Origin: a virus
Reading direction: 5' to 3' (one strand)
Length of the DNA stretch: 27,467 bases
Virus record (IMG/VR): IMGVR_UViG_3300037198_000069
Span: 1-27,467 of that record
Positions 1 to 8,905 of the stretch are shown piece by piece; the first letter of the stretch is position 1, and every line of letters starts with the position of its first letter. A program made the position numbers and the translations under genes. The notes under the pieces are model-generated. The model was not told where the DNA came from. It saw nothing but the letters and a program-made list of their open reading frames with translations, and did no database searches.

Positions 1-306
1 GGGCCTGCACTCTCTGTAGACTGCAGCTGCTAGTTCATCTGGCCAATTTGGATCAACTGAGGGAATGTTAGCCTTGTACTTCTCTACGAAACCCTCAGCT
101 ATGAACTTTGGAAACCACCAGACTTGCATTGGGGCTCCATTTTTCAAATGACCCTGAGGCTCGTATATCGGCTTCATACTGAACTCGCCCTTGTGTAGTT
201 CTAGGTAGAAGTTTATCAGATTGTCTATAACCAACAGACACTTCTCCCGGAAATTCTCCCATGTGACTTCCGGCACTGTGGGTTCAATGATTCCAGAGTA
301 CTTCAT
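1..306 (-). CDS. Unknown phage protein, partial (C-terminus beyond window)
   Basis: The reading frame starts at ATG 306-304 and stays open to the window edge, giving 102 residues. The start is well supported: a near-perfect Shine-Dalgarno AAAGGAGGT lies about 7 bases upstream. The protein begins MKYSGIIEPTVPE, is rich in aromatic residues (for example QVWWFPKF around residues 62-69, and a later NWPDEL) and has a mixed charge with no signal peptide or membrane segment. I do not recognise a family. It is the last visible gene of a leftward group with 390-824 and 888-1022; a hairpin at 358-384 separates it from the gene before it. It has no TATAAG promoter of its own, so it is probably transcribed by read-through from the promoter near 1110. 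Confidence 0.8.
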   Translation of the reverse strand, partial: MKYSGIIEPTVPEVTWENFREKCLLVIDNLINFYLELHKGEFSMKPIYEPQGHLKNGAPMQVWWFPKFIAEGFVEKYKANIPSVDPNWPDELAAAVYRECRP

Positions 307-357
307 TATTGTACCTCCTTTCTGATTGAGCGAGTTTGTTGATATGATCTAGATGAT

Positions 358-384
358 AGGCAGCCCACATTGCGTGGGCTGCCT
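358..384 (-). terminator. Intergenic hairpin, possible weak terminator or processing site
   Basis: A perfect 11-bp inverted repeat (AGGCAGCCCAC / GTGGGCTGCCT) around a 5-base loop lies 5 bases after the stop codon of the leftward gene ending at 390. No T-tract follows on the minus strand, so it may slow rather than stop transcription, or protect the 3' end of the message. The next gene has a strong Shine-Dalgarno but no visible promoter, which fits partial read-through. Confidence 0.55.
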
Positions 385-389
385 CATCT

Positions 390-824
390 CTAATCTCCCG
401 CTTCCAAAACATCTAGAAGGCAGCCTCTGCATAAGATCATGGGCTTAGCAGAGCCATCTTCCATGAACACTTCTTCTTCCAGATCTATGCGACCTAGAGT
501 TACCTGATTCCCGTACGGGTTCCTATCGAAGTCCTGCCCGCAGACAGAACAGTATCTAGTACTGTAAGCATGTTCTTCCCTATCTATTGCTCCATAGCTT
601 TGAAGGAAGCAATCAGCGTGGCAGACTCTGATCTCAACATCAATCCCCTCAGGTAGTTCTTCTGAGGGTACATCTGCCCATGCATGGAATACGAAAAAGC
701 TTGGGTCCTTCTGCATGGGCAGTACTTTTCCGTTCTCTATCACTACTATTTCTGCATTACCTAGAACGGCAGCACAGCGTAAGATCTCACAAGGAGAGTT
801 CGGTCTGACGATTAGTGCGCACAT
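390..824 (-). CDS. Unknown small phage protein with Cys pairs
   Basis: The frame can start at TTG 854 or at ATG 824. I prefer ATG 824 (144 residues, MCALIVRPNSPCEIL) because the ten extra residues rest on a TTG; neither start has a clear Shine-Dalgarno, so this is uncertain. The C-terminal half carries a pattern suggesting a metal site: HADC, then CSVCG and finally CRGC near the C-terminus. These could form a zinc ribbon of the CxxC...CxxC type. The N-terminal half looks like a beta-rich domain. There is no membrane segment. The gene follows the acidic 44-residue gene 888-1022 on the same strand and probably shares its promoter. The function is unknown. Confidence 0.7.
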   Translation of the reverse strand: MCALIVRPNSPCEILRCAAVLGNAEIVVIENGKVLPMQKDPSFFVFHAWADVPSEELPEGIDVEIRVCHADCFLQSYGAIDREEHAYSTRYCSVCGQDFDRNPYGNQVTLGRIDLEEEVFMEDGSAKPMILCRGCLLDVLEAGD

Positions 825-887
825 GTCTGACCGGAAGCATAAGTACTGCCACAAACGCAGTTATGAGACTGAAAACAAAATGCCAGA

Positions 888-1022
888 TCATTTGCTCTTT
901 TCTTCCTGCTCTTCTAGATCTCTCGGAGTTTCCTCCTGTTGACTTTCGATCTCAGACATGACGTCGTCTGCGAAATTATCCGAAGCATTCTTTTCCTTCT
1001 CGGGATCGTCGGACTTGACCAT
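888..1022 (-). CDS. Small acidic protein, 44 residues
   Basis: This short frame runs from ATG 1022 to TGA 888. The sequence starts MVKSDDPEKEKNASDNFADD and continues with many Glu, Asp, Lys and Gln residues (ends EEKSK); it is highly charged, net acidic and probably disordered or a single helix. A moderate Shine-Dalgarno (AGGTGG) sits about 8 bases upstream of the ATG. It is the first gene after the leftward promoter at 1108-1136, which supports it being real. Small acidic early phage proteins often bind and inhibit host proteins, but nothing here shows a specific target. Confidence 0.55.
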   Translation of the reverse strand: MVKSDDPEKEKNASDNFADDVMSEIESQQEETPRDLEEQEEKSK

Positions 1023-1053
1023 TTCTGGAACCACCTGTACTTAGGGGTTTGTC

Positions 1054-1076
1054 TCTGTGTCAGGATAGAACACAGA
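1054..1076 (-). promoter_or_regulatory. Leader hairpin of the leftward transcript
   Basis: A 7-bp inverted repeat (TCTGTGT / ACACAGA) around a 9-base loop lies between the leftward promoter (-10 at 1108-1113) and the first leftward gene start at 1022. It would fold in the 5' leader of that RNA. It could also be an operator; sequence alone does not decide. Confidence 0.3.
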
Positions 1077-1107
1077 CAGAAGCGAATCGTCTTCCCTCTG
1101 TACTGTC

Positions 1108-1136
1108 CTTATAACGCTTACCAACATATAATTTCA
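1108..1136 (-). promoter_or_regulatory. Leftward promoter, TGAAAT-17-TATAAG
   Basis: On the minus strand, TGAAAT (1136-1131) is followed after 17 bases by TATAAGGA (-10 at 1113-1108). It belongs to the promoter family also seen near 14174, 16640, 17040, 17833 and 27168. It would start the transcript for the leftward genes 888-1022, 390-824 and 1-306. The TATTG extension of the stronger members is only weakly kept here (CAGTA). Confidence 0.55.
1127..1132 (+). promoter_or_regulatory. Possible rightward -10 element for the RNA polymerase gene
   Basis: A perfect TATAAT lies 67 bases upstream of the GTG start of the polymerase gene, but no good -35 is found 16-18 bases further upstream (TGTCCT at 17). 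It overlaps the -35 of the divergent leftward promoter, so the two would compete. No other promoter is visible for the polymerase gene inside the window. Confidence 0.35.
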
Positions 1137-1198
1137 TGGTCATCGAGCAGGGGGTTCTGGTAACCTGAGTAGTACCAATACACACATAGGAGATACTC

Positions 1199-4100
1199 GT
1201 GGCACGTCTTGTCCCGGAAGAGGGGTTTGATCTCCTCAAAGACCGAGTACAAAAGGCAGTCAGTGGTCTCTTTCCGATAGTAGGGAAGAAGAACACGCTA
1301 GAACTACATGATGTAGCTGTCAGAGACAATCTAGACAGTGATGATTTCAGGTCTCAGAAGGAGGCCAAGCTGGAGGGTAAGTCATGGGACGTACCACTAG
1401 AAGCTACAGTTTCCTTGAAGGACAATGCTACTGGTAGGGTGCTTGATAAGCAGAAGATCAAACTACTGAACTTGCCCAAGCCTACTCAGCGCTACAGTTA
1501 CATTGTAGACGGACAGGAAAATCAGATAGACAATCAATGGCGTTTGAAGCCTGGTGTATACACCAGAGTCACAGAAAGTGGAGTATTGAAGTCACATTTC
1601 AATGCTCCTGGAGGCGGCTTTCACATAGGTTTTGATCCGGCTACCCGTGCATTCATTATGGAATACGGGTCATCGAAAGTACCTCTCAAGCCTCTACTTC
1701 ATGCTATGGGGATTCCGGAAGAGGAGGTAGAGAAGCGTTGGGGCAAGGACATAGCTGCTGCCAATCATGCAGACATGCCAAAGGCACTGTCCAAGTTTTA
1801 CAAGGCTGATACAGGTCTCAAGCCTTCAGCTACCATGACTCCTGAAGATATGCGTACGCACTTCTGGCAGGTCATGGACAACACCAAGATGAATCCAGAT
1901 GTCAACATGCTCACGTTGGGCAAGGCACACTCTAACGTGACTGGTGCCACTCTGCTAGATGCTTCAGACAAGCTGCTCAAGATTTCACGTGGAGAAGCAA
2001 AACCAGATCCTAGGGACGCCTTGATGTTCAAGGACCTCCACTCGATGGAGGACTTCGCGGCTGAGAGAATAACCCGTGGTTCTAGAGACATCCTACGTAA
2101 GATCGGAAACACGGTAGACAAGAAAGACAAAGTTAGGGATATCATAGCCCCCGATACTTTCAACAAACATATACGACAGATGTTCTCCAAGAACTCTTTG
2201 TCTTCTCCTCCCAGTCAGGTCAATCCTCTAGATATGATCTCCTCTCAGTTCAAGACTACCATCATGGGTGAGGGCGGTATCAAGAGTGAGCAGGCCGTCT
2301 CTGATGAAGCAAAATTGATAGACCCTTCTCACTTGGGTTTCTTAGATCCCATTGAAACCCCGGAAGGAAGCGACACAGGTATAGTTTTGCGTTTGCCAGT
2401 AGGTGTACGCAAGAAGGGGCATGATGTCACTATCAGGATGTATAACTTACATACTGGCAAGAATGAAGATGTAAATCCCACTACTGCTTACAGGTCTCAC
2501 GTAGTTCTCCCAGATCAAGTTAGGTGGGTAAGTGGCAAGCCGGTACCCATAGGGCCTTCTATTAAGATCAGTGGTCTTGAGAATGAGATCTATGATGGGT
2601 CTATGAAGGGCGCAGACTATGTGATGAGTGACCCGATGCAGATGTTTTCGTTTGCATCGAACTTAATTCCTTTCATGCCTGCAGACCACCCTAACAGAAG
2701 TACTATGGCTGGAAGACAAATGGAACAGGCTGTCTCTCTACTCCATAGAGAAGCACCTTTGGTGCAAAGCTTGGCTGGTACTCATAGTTTTAATCATATG
2801 CTTGGCGGTCTTGCCAGTCAGCACACTAATGTAGATGGTACTGTTACTCAGATCAAATCAGACGCTGTAATTGTCAAAGGAACGGACGGAAAGAGACATG
2901 AGTATCAAATCTATGATCACTTCCCGTTGAATGAGGATAAAGCATTCCTGCATTCTACACCTATAGTAAAGGTGGGGGACAAGGTAACAGCTGGGCAGAC
3001 AGTTGCCGACACGAATTTTTCACGTAATGGTGTACTGGCTATGGGTACCAATCTTCGTGTTGGGTTTATGCCGTATAAAGGGTACAACTACGAAGACGGT
3101 ATCGTAGTTACAGACAGTGCGGCACGCAAATTAACTTCGGAGCACCTACATAGGCGTTCAATAGATAAGGATATAGCGCATGTATTGGATAAGCGTAAGT
3201 TCCAGGCATACGTACCGACTGGAATGAACAGAGCTCAAGCTGAGAAGCTGGATGAAGAGGGGGTGATCAAGTCAGGTACTGTGGTCATGCCTGGAGATAC
3301 TCTAATAGCTGCGCTTCGTGCTTCAAATGCATCCGAGAAACGTGAGGACATGCAGCTAGCCAAGTTGCACAAGTCGATAGTACGCCCATATAAGGATGAG
3401 AGTATCAAGTGGGACAATGACTATCCAGGAGTTGTGAAGGAGGTTGTAAAGACGGGGAAGAGTGTTGCTGTTCACATAAAGACGGAAGAGCCTCTAGAAA
3501 TCGGAGACAAGATTGCAGGTAGCCACGGCAATAAAGGAATTGTAGTTAAGATCATACCCGATCACGAGGCTCCACACACTAAGGATGGCAGGCCCCTAGA
3601 TGTAATTCTGAATCCGTTGGGTGTGACAGGCAGAACCAACCTAGGCCAGGTATTGGAGGTTGCTGCAGGTAAGATTGCGGAGAAGACAGGTAAGACCTAC
3701 TTCATCAAGAACTTCAAACCAGAAGCAGACCTACATGCCCAGGTTACACAAGACCTAGCTAAATACGACTTGACAGATAAAGAAACCGTTTACGATCCCG
3801 CTAATGGAAGACCTATGGGCGATGTCCTTATCGGCCCTATGCATGTGTTCAAGCTGCACCATCAGGTAGAGAAGAAGCTTAGCGCTCGAGCTCTAGGTTA
3901 TGGCTATGCCTACGACAGAAACAAAATACCTAAAGGCGGTGGTCCACACGGTGCTCAATCTCTAGGAGTGTTGGGTTTGTACTCTATGCTTGCTCACGGA
4001 GCTTTGGCTAACTTACGTGAGATGAACACGTGGAAAAGCGACTCAGGCCAGGGAGATCAATTCTGGGCAGCTCTTCAGGCTGGTGAAATGCTACCTACAC

Positions 4101-7100
4101 CGAAGCCTACGTTTGCATACAACAAGTTCATCAGTCTGATCAAGGGTTTGAATGTGAACGTAGAGAAGACTGGGAACAGTCTGATACTCTCTCCTATGAC
4201 GGACAAACAAGTTCATGAGATGAGCAACGGCGAGCTCAAAAACCCATCTAAGATGACAATAGCTAAGACCATGCGGCCTGAGCCAGGTGGTCTGTTTGAT
4301 CAGAAGATTACAGGAGGTATGGAGGGCGATAAATGGTCACACTTTAGGCTCCCAGAGGCATTCCCAAACCCAGTGTTTGAGGGGGCTATAGTAAAGCTGA
4401 CTGGTCTCAAGACCAGTCAGTATGATGGATTGATTGGAGGTACGCTGGCTTACGATCCTGACACTGGTAAGATTGGTGACCCACTGAAGATGAAGGGTAG
4501 CTTGGTGGGCGGTAAGGCTTTCAATGCATTACTCGGTAAGATAGATGTGAAAAGAGACTTAGCAGCTGCCTTGGAGAAGTTGCAAAAGCCGACCCTCAAG
4601 GGTGCTTACCTAGATGATACCAACAAGAGGGTCAAGTTCCTGAAGGTGCTGGATAGACTTGGTATCAGCCCAAAGGATGCATATATGATGCAGAGTGTAC
4701 CTGTGCTTCCACCATCCATGAGGTCACTGCCCATTCTTCCAAACGGTACGATTAGCGAAGAAGACATCAACGGCCTGTACAAGAATCTGCATCTGACTGC
4801 ATCCAGATATTCAAAGATGTCTCCTCTTATACCAGATGATGATCAGTCTAAGGTGGAGCTGAGGCAAGAGGTGTATGATGGTCTTCGTGCATTGGCCGGC
4901 ATAGGCAGTTATCCACGTGGTATTCGTAGAGGCATCTTGGACTACATTTCTGGCAAGCGATATGTAGAGGGGGCTAAGGTAGGTCCTCCAAAGGAAGGCT
5001 TCTTCCAAGAGCAGTTGGTTACACGTAAGCAAGACATGACGATGCGTGGAACTATTGTTCCTGAGCCCTCTCTTAGTTTGGACGAGGTTGGGATTCCAAA
5101 GTCTGCAGCTCTCGAGTTATACAAGCCTTTCGTGATTCGTGAATTGCGAAACTTGCTGGGTATTACTCCTCTTCAAGCACAGCAGAAGATGGGTGAAGGA
5201 GGAGAGATAGTAGATCGAGCGTTGGATAGGGTCATCCTTAGCCGTCCAATATTGCTGAAGCGAGACCCCGTGCTGCACAAGTATGGTATCCAAGCATTCA
5301 AGCCTCGTATAGTCAGTGGCAAAGCAATACAAATTCATCCGCTAGTTACCAGTGGTTTCAATGCTGACTTCGACGGCGATAGCGTCATAGGCGAGATTCT
5401 ACTTGCATCGGTACTTGATGAGAAGTATGCTGATGGCATGCCACACACTGGAAAACTCTTCTCATATAAGATCGTAGACCTTGCAAACTTCCCGCACTTG
5501 CCTGATCCAATTCGGACAACAGGAGCTGGTGTTAGTGTATATGAGGTACCACCTGGTACATTCGTACCCGCGTATAGTGATGGTGCATTTGAGATGTCAG
5601 AGGTGACTGAATACTCTGTGCATCCTGCGTGCGAAGAATGGAGGATAGAGACGGAGAGAGGCCGGGAGATGTTCGTCTCCGAAGATCATAGCCTGGCTCT
5701 TCTTAACCCGGCCACTTTAGAAGTTTATGATGCTGTGCCGGCAAGTGCTGAAGGTATGTGGTTACCAACTTTGCGATACTTGAATTCAGGACCAGCACCT
5801 ATACCCTCTTTACCCGGCGCCACAGCAAAGAGTAATAGAGCCACCGCCATGTTGGCGGATGTACCAGCTACATTTGATGTAGGTTGGTTTTTGGGTGCGA
5901 CTGTTGGAGATGGATGGGTGTCTGCTGGGATTAGTTATGGTTTTACAGGAAAGTTGAAAGACGAATCCACCTCGGAATGCAGAGCAGTATACTTGGCCTA
6001 TGGTGCGGAAGGTAGAGATGTTGCAGACAAGTGGGACTCCGTTGGTAAGTACATAGCACAGAATGCACATACTGGAGATATCTCAGCTCCGCACAAGTTT
6101 GGCGATTACAAGTGTCAGTCTTTCAAGTCTTCTGTACATTCTACAGCATTAGGTCTGTGGCTAGAGCCTTTGATCGGAAAGGGTGCTGCTAACAAACACC
6201 TACCTGATGGCTTTTTACATTTCCCTGTAGAGTTTCGCCAGGGGCTTTTCTGTGGTTTGATTGATACAGATGGTACTGTAAACTGGAGCAATGGTGTAAA
6301 TAGGGCTCCTCAGTTTACTATGTCTTACAGCACCATTAGCCCAGATTTGATGGAGAGTATACAACTTCTTGGTCTATCACTGGGGCTGGTGGCAAGTTGT
6401 ACACCTACCCATACCCCCGCCGGCAAACCATCTTGGGTTATTACATTTTCTATTCGTACTGTGCAGGATGCTGACTGGATCAAACTAGAACACACGGAAA
6501 AGAGAGTGGCACTTGCCAAGTTGCGAGATTCCAGCAAAATAGCACATGGCAGGGCAGATAAAGTACCACTTCCCGAGGCAGTTAAAGAGGAGTTGCTGGA
6601 ACATTTACGTAATTCGGGTGCGGCCAAACGTAATGGGCATGGTCATAATGCAGCAGCTTTTTCTAGCTATACCGTACTCAAGCAGTCTCGTGGTGGTGTA
6701 ACACGAATCACGACACAGAACTTAGATCGAATGATTGCAACGTCTGTACGTTCTGAGTATCTTTCTAAATGGTTCAATTTAGCTCTCAATGAAAACGTAG
6801 GTTGGGATAGAGTAGTATTATCCAAGGCGACTGGCGAGATCAAAACCATGTACGATCTCAAGGTCCCCGGCCCTTGGACATTTACTATGGCTAATGGTGC
6901 TGCAGTTTGGGACTGCATGGGGGCATTCGTTCCAGTTGGATCAGAGGCCGTAGCGGAATCATACAAGATGTTTCCTTCCAACAACTTGTTCAGTCCAGCT
7001 ACTGGTAAGTTGATGTACTCTCCTTCTGGTGAGAGTAGATTAGGGCTATACGGACTCACACGTGTAGGGGCTGCTACCAGTCATGAGTTCTCCAACATTC

Positions 7101-8905
7101 AGGATGTAGAGACTGCGGTAAGAAAGGGAGAGGTTAAGCTCACAGATCAAGTGAAAGTTGGTGGCCTGCGCTCTACAGTAGGCAGGTTCATGGTGGCTGG
7201 TGCTTTACCAGAAGCTATGAGAGGGCAGTACCTTGGCAAGAAGGACCCTCTCAATGCATCAGATCAAGAAGAGTTGATGACACGAATAGCGAAAGAGCAC
7301 AAGAACGAGTATGGGCAGTCCATCAACAAGCTCAAAGATTTAGGTAACATGTGGGCTACTCAAACTGCCTTTTCTATTGGGTTGTCGGAGTTAACTCCTG
7401 ATCGAGAAGCAAGGAATAGAATACTGACAAAGGCAGATGCTCAGGTATCCAAGTTGTCTGGCCCATCTAAAGATGCCAAGACCGTTGAAATATACACCAA
7501 GGCAACAGATGAGTTGGATGCACACTTTAAGGCTGTACCGGAAGAGGGCAACAACTTAATGCTGTTGCACAACATGGGGATGAAGGGAGGTATGAACACT
7601 ATTCGTCAGATACGTGCTGCGCCGATGCTTATGGCCAACCACAAAGGGGAGATCATACCTAACCCTGTACGAAAGTCTTATGCTGAAGGTCTAGACATTG
7701 CTGGTTACTGGACAGCCACTAGTGGTGGTCGTAAAGGTGTTATCCAGAAGGTTCAAGCAGTTCAAGAGCCTGGGCACATCACTAAGCAAGTGCTGAACTC
7801 TACGATGAATAATCTTATCATAGATCATGACTGTGGTACGGACAAAGGCATCTCCCTACCCATAGATGAGAAGGATATTTTAGACAGGTTCACAGCTGCA
7901 GATGTCAAACTTGGCAATAGGACAGTCAAGGCGGGGGCACTAATTACTCCAGAGCTCAAGAGTGCTTTCCGGAACAACAATGTAGGTAAGGTGGTCGTTA
8001 GATCTCCGCTGCGTTGCTTGCACGGACCAGGACTGTGCCAAAAGTGTTTTGGTTATACTGAAGATGGTCGGTTGCCGGATATAGGATTGAATGTAGGTAT
8101 ACTCGCTGGCCAGGCTATAGGTGAGCGTGCTACTCAGTTGGCCATGAAGGCATTTCACCAAGGTGGTACAGCCTCATCCAAGTCAGCACTCGTAGATCAA
8201 TTTGAGCAAGTGCAAGACTTACTGTGGTTCCCGAAAACTTTGCCAGGCTCAGCTACGTTAAGTACGTTATCTGGAAAAGTGACCAAGATTGAAAAAGATC
8301 CTGCTGGTGGTCACAACGTGTTCGTCGAAGGCGAGCGGCACTATGTACCCCAGAATAGAGGTGTGCCTATCTATGATAAGAAACATCTAGTAGTAGGTAC
8401 GGAGGTCAAGAAAGGTCTGCCTATTTCAGAGGGCCGTGTGAACCCACAGGAGATGTTGCCTCTGACTGGAATCGAACCAGTGCAGGCTCTGCTGGCTAGC
8501 AATCTAAATGACATGTACAAAGATCAGGGTATTCGTAGGCGTAATCATGAGGTCGTGATTAAAGCTCTTACCAATCTTACCAGGATCAAAGATGCAGGGT
8601 CTTCTACACACTTCATAAGAGGTGACTTCGCTCCAACTACATTCGTGTCGTCCTTGAATAGGAAGATGGCCAAAGGGGAACATCCTATAGTTCACGAACC
8701 CCTACTCAAAGGCGTAAATGTTTTGCCGCTAGATATGCAGGAAGATTGGATGGCCAAGCTCAACCACGAAGGTCTGGCAGAGACTGTAATCAACGCTGCT
8801 CAACAAGGGTGGAGATCAAATATACATGGTCTTCATCCTATCCCGGCGGTCGTTTACGCGGCGGAGCTAGGCAAGCCTCCTAAAGAACATCCGGAGTGGT
8901 ACTAG
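1199..8905 (+). CDS. Fused beta/beta-prime DNA-directed RNA polymerase with intein
   Basis: One 2568-residue chain holds both large subunits of a cellular-type RNA polymerase. Start is GTG 1199 with Shine-Dalgarno AGGAG. The beta half has RYSYIVDG and LKPGVY, IETPEG (about 385-390), GYNYEDGIVV, GDKIAGSHGNKG (769-780), KLHHQVEKK (885-893) and the beta C-terminal clamp with NTWKSD (about 943-948). The beta-prime half begins near residue 1000 (GELKNPSKMT, RPEPGGLFD), then LPVLPP-like VPVLPPSMR, PKEGFFQEQL, RPILLKRDP, the Mg-binding NADFDGD (1388-1394), bridge helix (EGLDIAGYW region) and trigger loop (LAGQAIGERATQLAMKAFHQGG, 2302-2323, here joined only to show limits by positions). The zinc site C2212, C2273, C2280, C2283 is kept; the N-terminal beta-prime zinc ribbon lacks all its cysteines. 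An intein occupies residues 1395-1905, leaving about 2057 residues after splicing, shorter than E. coli beta plus beta-prime. It probably transcribes phage genes; whether it is packaged is not shown. Confidence 0.97.
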   Translation: MARLVPEEGFDLLKDRVQKAVSGLFPIVGKKNTLELHDVAVRDNLDSDDFRSQKEAKLEGKSWDVPLEATVSLKDNATGRVLDKQKIKLLNLPKPTQRYSYIVDGQENQIDNQWRLKPGVYTRVTESGVLKSHFNAPGGGFHIGFDPATRAFIMEYGSSKVPLKPLLHAMGIPEEEVEKRWGKDIAAANHADMPKALSKFYKADTGLKPSATMTPEDMRTHFWQVMDNTKMNPDVNMLTLGKAHSNVTGATLLDASDKLLKISRGEAKPDPRDALMFKDLHSMEDFAAERITRGSRDILRKIGNTVDKKDKVRDIIAPDTFNKHIRQMFSKNSLSSPPSQVNPLDMISSQFKTTIMGEGGIKSEQAVSDEAKLIDPSHLGFLDPIETPEGSDTGIVLRLPVGVRKKGHDVTIRMYNLHTGKNEDVNPTTAYRSHVVLPDQVRWVSGKPVPIGPSIKISGLENEIYDGSMKGADYVMSDPMQMFSFASNLIPFMPADHPNRSTMAGRQMEQAVSLLHREAPLVQSLAGTHSFNHMLGGLASQHTNVDGTVTQIKSDAVIVKGTDGKRHEYQIYDHFPLNEDKAFLHSTPIVKVGDKVTAGQTVADTNFSRNGVLAMGTNLRVGFMPYKGYNYEDGIVVTDSAARKLTSEHLHRRSIDKDIAHVLDKRKFQAYVPTGMNRAQAEKLDEEGVIKSGTVVMPGDTLIAALRASNASEKREDMQLAKLHKSIVRPYKDESIKWDNDYPGVVKEVVKTGKSVAVHIKTEEPLEIGDKIAGSHGNKGIVVKIIPDHEAPHTKDGRPLDVILNPLGVTGRTNLGQVLEVAAGKIAEKTGKTYFIKNFKPEADLHAQVTQDLAKYDLTDKETVYDPANGRPMGDVLIGPMHVFKLHHQVEKKLSARALGYGYAYDRNKIPKGGGPHGAQSLGVLGLYSMLAHGALANLREMNTWKSDSGQGDQFWAALQAGEMLPTPKPTFAYNKFISLIKGLNVNVEKTGNSLILSPMTDKQVHEMSNGELKNPSKMTIAKTMRPEPGGLFDQKITGGMEGDKWSHFRLPEAFPNPVFEGAIVKLTGLKTSQYDGLIGGTLAYDPDTGKIGDPLKMKGSLVGGKAFNALLGKIDVKRDLAAALEKLQKPTLKGAYLDDTNKRVKFLKVLDRLGISPKDAYMMQSVPVLPPSMRSLPILPNGTISEEDINGLYKNLHLTASRYSKMSPLIPDDDQSKVELRQEVYDGLRALAGIGSYPRGIRRGILDYISGKRYVEGAKVGPPKEGFFQEQLVTRKQDMTMRGTIVPEPSLSLDEVGIPKSAALELYKPFVIRELRNLLGITPLQAQQKMGEGGEIVDRALDRVILSRPILLKRDPVLHKYGIQAFKPRIVSGKAIQIHPLVTSGFNADFDGDSVIGEILLASVLDEKYADGMPHTGKLFSYKIVDLANFPHLPDPIRTTGAGVSVYEVPPGTFVPAYSDGAFEMSEVTEYSVHPACEEWRIETERGREMFVSEDHSLALLNPATLEVYDAVPASAEGMWLPTLRYLNSGPAPIPSLPGATAKSNRATAMLADVPATFDVGWFLGATVGDGWVSAGISYGFTGKLKDESTSECRAVYLAYGAEGRDVADKWDSVGKYIAQNAHTGDISAPHKFGDYKCQSFKSSVHSTALGLWLEPLIGKGAANKHLPDGFLHFPVEFRQGLFCGLIDTDGTVNWSNGVNRAPQFTMSYSTISPDLMESIQLLGLSLGLVASCTPTHTPAGKPSWVITFSIRTVQDADWIKLEHTEKRVALAKLRDSSKIAHGRADKVPLPEAVKEELLEHLRNSGAAKRNGHGHNAAAFSSYTVLKQSRGGVTRITTQNLDRMIATSVRSEYLSKWFNLALNENVGWDRVVLSKATGEIKTMYDLKVPGPWTFTMANGAAVWDCMGAFVPVGSEAVAESYKMFPSNNLFSPATGKLMYSPSGESRLGLYGLTRVGAATSHEFSNIQDVETAVRKGEVKLTDQVKVGGLRSTVGRFMVAGALPEAMRGQYLGKKDPLNASDQEELMTRIAKEHKNEYGQSINKLKDLGNMWATQTAFSIGLSELTPDREARNRILTKADAQVSKLSGPSKDAKTVEIYTKATDELDAHFKAVPEEGNNLMLLHNMGMKGGMNTIRQIRAAPMLMANHKGEIIPNPVRKSYAEGLDIAGYWTATSGGRKGVIQKVQAVQEPGHITKQVLNSTMNNLIIDHDCGTDKGISLPIDEKDILDRFTAADVKLGNRTVKAGALITPELKSAFRNNNVGKVVVRSPLRCLHGPGLCQKCFGYTEDGRLPDIGLNVGILAGQAIGERATQLAMKAFHQGGTASSKSALVDQFEQVQDLLWFPKTLPGSATLSTLSGKVTKIEKDPAGGHNVFVEGERHYVPQNRGVPIYDKKHLVVGTEVKKGLPISEGRVNPQEMLPLTGIEPVQALLASNLNDMYKDQGIRRRNHEVVIKALTNLTRIKDAGSSTHFIRGDFAPTTFVSSLNRKMAKGEHPIVHEPLLKGVNVLPLDMQEDWMAKLNHEGLAETVINAAQQGWRSNIHGLHPIPAVVYAAELGKPPKEHPEWY
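5381..6913 (+). mobile_element. LAGLIDADG intein in the polymerase active site
   Basis: In-frame 511-residue insertion (residues 1395-1905) between NADFDGD and CMGAFVPVGSEA; removing it restores the beta-prime consensus NADFDGDxMxxxVP. It starts with Ser. Block B is present as VSEDHS (Ser1494, His1497; Ser replaces the usual Thr). Two LAGLIDADG motifs are clear: FLGATVGDG (1564-1572) and GLIDTDG (1686-1692), so a two-motif homing endonuclease is embedded. Block F/G reads MYDLKVPGPWTFTM then NGAAVWD followed by Cys+1. The usual block F His is Trp1893, the penultimate His is Trp1904, and the terminal Asn is Asp1905. Asp-ending inteins are known to splice (a class described by Pietrokovski and colleagues), so activity is plausible but needs testing. 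Both catalytic acidic residues of the motifs (D1571, D1691) are kept, so homing may still be active. Confidence 0.93.

Noticed and set aside
3366-3394. TGCACA, 17 bases, TATAAGGATGAG inside the polymerase gene
   Set aside because: It resembles the promoter family, but lies in conserved beta coding sequence (an internal Lys/Ile/Arg-rich segment), lacks the TATTG extension and has no new gene start downstream. Probably chance.
5381-6913. A free-standing homing endonuclease gene
   Set aside because: It is in frame with the polymerase and has splicing blocks at both ends; no internal start site with Shine-Dalgarno is seen.
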